Shown: piece after piece, positions 13,790 to 15,234 of the stretch
Layout of the letters: each line of letters begins with the position of its first letter
Position numbering within the stretch: position 1 is the first letter of the stretch
NCBI GenBank assembly: GCA_945877525.1
Contig: CAMDVP010000048.1
Span: 1-15,234, forward strand
Length of the DNA stretch: 15,234 nt
Source of the DNA: an uncultured Clostridia bacterium
Lineage (GTDB): Bacteria > Bacillota > Clostridia > Christensenellales > Aristaeellaceae
Direction of reading: 5' to 3'
Translations under genes and position numbers: made by a program
The notes under the pieces: model-generated
Database searches by the model: none
What the model was told of the DNA's origin: nothing
What the model saw: only the letters and a program-made list of their open reading frames with translations

Positions 13790-15130
13790 TTACAGGTGTT
13801 GCGCGATTTCCCGGGCGCGGGCAAGCAGCGCCTCCCGCTCGTTGGGTAGGTCCCCGGCCATGACCTCCTCCAGCAGGCGCTGCAGACACTGTCCGACAGC
13901 CTTGCCCGCGGGTACCCCCGCGCCGGGCAGATCGTTGCCGCGGATGTTCAGCTGCTTCAATGTAAAGCAGGGCTTCTGCGCCAGCAGCGTGTCCAGCGCC
14001 TCCCGCAAAGCGGCGGTTCGGGCCTCGATTTCCTCCGGCGGCTGGGTGCCCTTGCCAAGGGCGTCGGCTCGCTGCACCTCAATCAGCTGGCGAAGCGCCT
14101 CCTCACCCAGGCGGTTCAGGCGGCGGGTCAGCAGCGCGGGCTCTGTGGACAGGGGCATATCATGATGCGCTACCAGCAGCAGCACCCGATCACGGGTGGC
14201 ATTGTCTGTCTTCAGGCAGGCAAGCGCCTCTTCGGCGATGGCTGCCGAACGGGCCTGATGCCCATAGGCATGCCCCACGCCCCGCTCGTCCAGGGTGAAG
14301 CTGGCGGGCTTGCCGCTGTCATGAAGGAGCATGGTCAGACGCAATACCTCCGTGGGGGGCACGGCGTCTATGGCGCGAAGGGTGTGCTCCCACACATCGT
14401 AACGGTGGTAGGGGGTGCGCTGGTCAAACCCTACCATGGGCGCGAGCCATGGCAGCACCCCGGTGATGACATCGTGGTATTCCCGCAGCATGCGTCCTGC
14501 CCCTTTGCCGCAGAGCATCCTGCTCAGCTCGGCATGAATGCGTTCCGCGGCCACGCCTGCCAGGTCGCACCGCCGCCGGTGAATGGCCAGGGCGGTGCTG
14601 TCCTCAATGCGCATGCCGTAGACCGATGCAAACCGCAGCGCCCGTAGCATCCGCAGCGCATCCTCGTCAAAGCGGCGTTCCGCGTCGCCTACGCATCGGA
14701 TCACCCCTGCGCGCAGATCCTCCTGCCCGCCAAAGGCGTCCACCAGCCCCTCCTGCGGATGGTAGGCCATGGCGTTGACGGTGAAATCCCGCCGGGCCAG
14801 ATCCTCCCGCACGTCGCGCACAAAGGTGACGCTGTCGGGGTGGCGATGGTCGGTATACGCGCCGTCCACCCGAAAGGTGGTGACCTCATAGGGCACATGA
14901 TCCAGCACCACGGTGAGGGTGCCGTGCTTCAGCCCTGTTTCCACCACATGGCAGCCGCTAAAGGCGGAACCCATTTCCTCCGGCGTGGCGGAGGTACAGA
15001 TGTCCCAGTCCTTGGGGGTCAGCCCCAGCAGACTGTCGCGAACGCATCCGCCCACCACATAGGCCCGGTGACCGCGCGCGTTCAGCCGGGCCAGAATCCA
15101 CGCCGCCGTCTCCGGCACTGCAATACTCAT
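13790..15130 (-). CDS. cca: CCA-adding tRNA nucleotidyltransferase with HD domain
   Basis: A 446-residue class II nucleotidyltransferase that builds or repairs the 3' CCA of tRNA. The head domain shows YVVGGCVRDSLLG (24-36) with the catalytic DWD (41-43), RRDFTVNAMAYHP (113-125) and GVIRCVGDAERRFDEDALRM (142-161). The last contains the EDxxR nucleotide-selection motif (156-160), which favours CCA addition over poly(A) polymerase. An HD-type metal-dependent domain follows: EHTLRAID (248-255), LLHDSGKP (268-275), a GHAYGHQ segment and VAHHDMP. The C-terminal ~100 residues form the tRNA-binding tail. The ATG at 15130 has GGAGG seven bases upstream, which rejects the longer reading from 15181. 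The promoter is at 15153-15181. The next gene starts 93 bases downstream with no terminator between, so co-transcription is likely. Confidence 0.93.
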   Translation of the reverse strand: MSIAVPETAAWILARLNARGHRAYVVGGCVRDSLLGLTPKDWDICTSATPEEMGSAFSGCHVVETGLKHGTLTVVLDHVPYEVTTFRVDGAYTDHRHPDSVTFVRDVREDLARRDFTVNAMAYHPQEGLVDAFGGQEDLRAGVIRCVGDAERRFDEDALRMLRALRFASVYGMRIEDSTALAIHRRRCDLAGVAAERIHAELSRMLCGKGAGRMLREYHDVITGVLPWLAPMVGFDQRTPYHRYDVWEHTLRAIDAVPPTEVLRLTMLLHDSGKPASFTLDERGVGHAYGHQARSAAIAEEALACLKTDNATRDRVLLLVAHHDMPLSTEPALLTRRLNRLGEEALRQLIEVQRADALGKGTQPPEEIEARTAALREALDTLLAQKPCFTLKQLNIRGNDLPGAGVPAGKAVGQCLQRLLEEVMAGDLPNEREALLARAREIAQHL

Positions 15131-15152
15131 GCGCAGACCTCCATGACTTTCT

Positions 15153-15181
15153 ATTATATAGGAAGTAGGGCTGCTGCGCAA
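15153..15181 (-). promoter_or_regulatory. Promoter of cca and probably the CDF and LCP genes
   Basis: TTGCGC (15176-15181) and a perfect TATAAT (15153-15158) are separated by 17 bases. The predicted leader to the cca ATG is about 20 bases. The rest of the right edge (15182-15234) holds no recognised feature. Confidence 0.75.
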
Positions 15182-15234
15182 GGGGCTGGGCTGCCAGGCA
15201 GAAGAAATTGTGAAGTGTCAAGCATGGGTTACAG

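Noticed and set aside
12533..13849. 438-codon open reading frame on the plus strand opposite the CDF gene
   Set aside because: It is an antisense shadow of a GC-rich gene, full of His, Gln, Val and Ala with no motif, and lacks a ribosome binding site.
13790..15130. Poly(A) polymerase instead of CCA-adding enzyme
   Set aside because: The EDxxR nucleotide-selection motif is intact, and the neighbouring signature residues fit the CCA-adding class better, though the two are hard to separate by eye.

Overview
The window looks like a chromosomal segment of a Gram-positive, gut-type Clostridia (Bacillota) bacterium. This rests on strong AGGAGG-like ribosome binding sites, a CUT1 sugar transporter of the LplABC/YtcQP type, a YesM/YesN two-component pair and a LytR-CpsA-Psr protein. 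No rRNA or taxonomic marker is present, so the assignment is inference from gene content. All nine supported genes lie on the minus strand, so the locus reads from high to low coordinates.

Right part (11460-15234): a moderately GC-rich housekeeping group. A good promoter (15153-15181) precedes a CCA-adding tRNA nucleotidyltransferase with an HD domain. Next come a cation diffusion facilitator of the Mn-exporter-like type with a duplicated C-terminal domain, and a secreted or anchored LCP-family protein. The group ends at a clear Rho-independent terminator (11460-11491).

Middle gap (10633-11459): about 830 bases without a convincing gene. It carries several strong inverted repeats, including a compact three-way-junction-like fold and a multi-hairpin element that share a CAAAGGGC/GCCCTTTG core. 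It also has a terminator-like hairpin and two phased direct repeats upstream of the histidine kinase gene.

Left part (357-10632): a complete sense-import-degrade locus for an oligosaccharide. A YesM-type sensor kinase and YesN-type AraC response regulator overlap by 13 bases. A promoter with a 7-bp inverted repeat just upstream of its -35 drives a solute-binding protein, two permeases, a GH29 alpha-L-fucosidase and a GH42 beta-galactosidase. Both glycosidases lack signal peptides. The simplest reading is import of a short fucosylated galactoside (host glycan or plant cell wall fragment) and cytoplasmic removal of fucose, then galactose. No ATPase gene is present, so a shared MsmX-type ATPase elsewhere is expected. 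Two hairpins between the binding-protein gene and the permease genes probably set unequal expression.

Left edge (1-306): five degenerate tandem copies of a TGAGCCA-containing unit start about 50 bases after the galactosidase stop and are followed by a good promoter reading out of the window. The arrangement resembles the end of an IS21-family insertion sequence, whose transposase genes would lie beyond base 1. That identification is inference.
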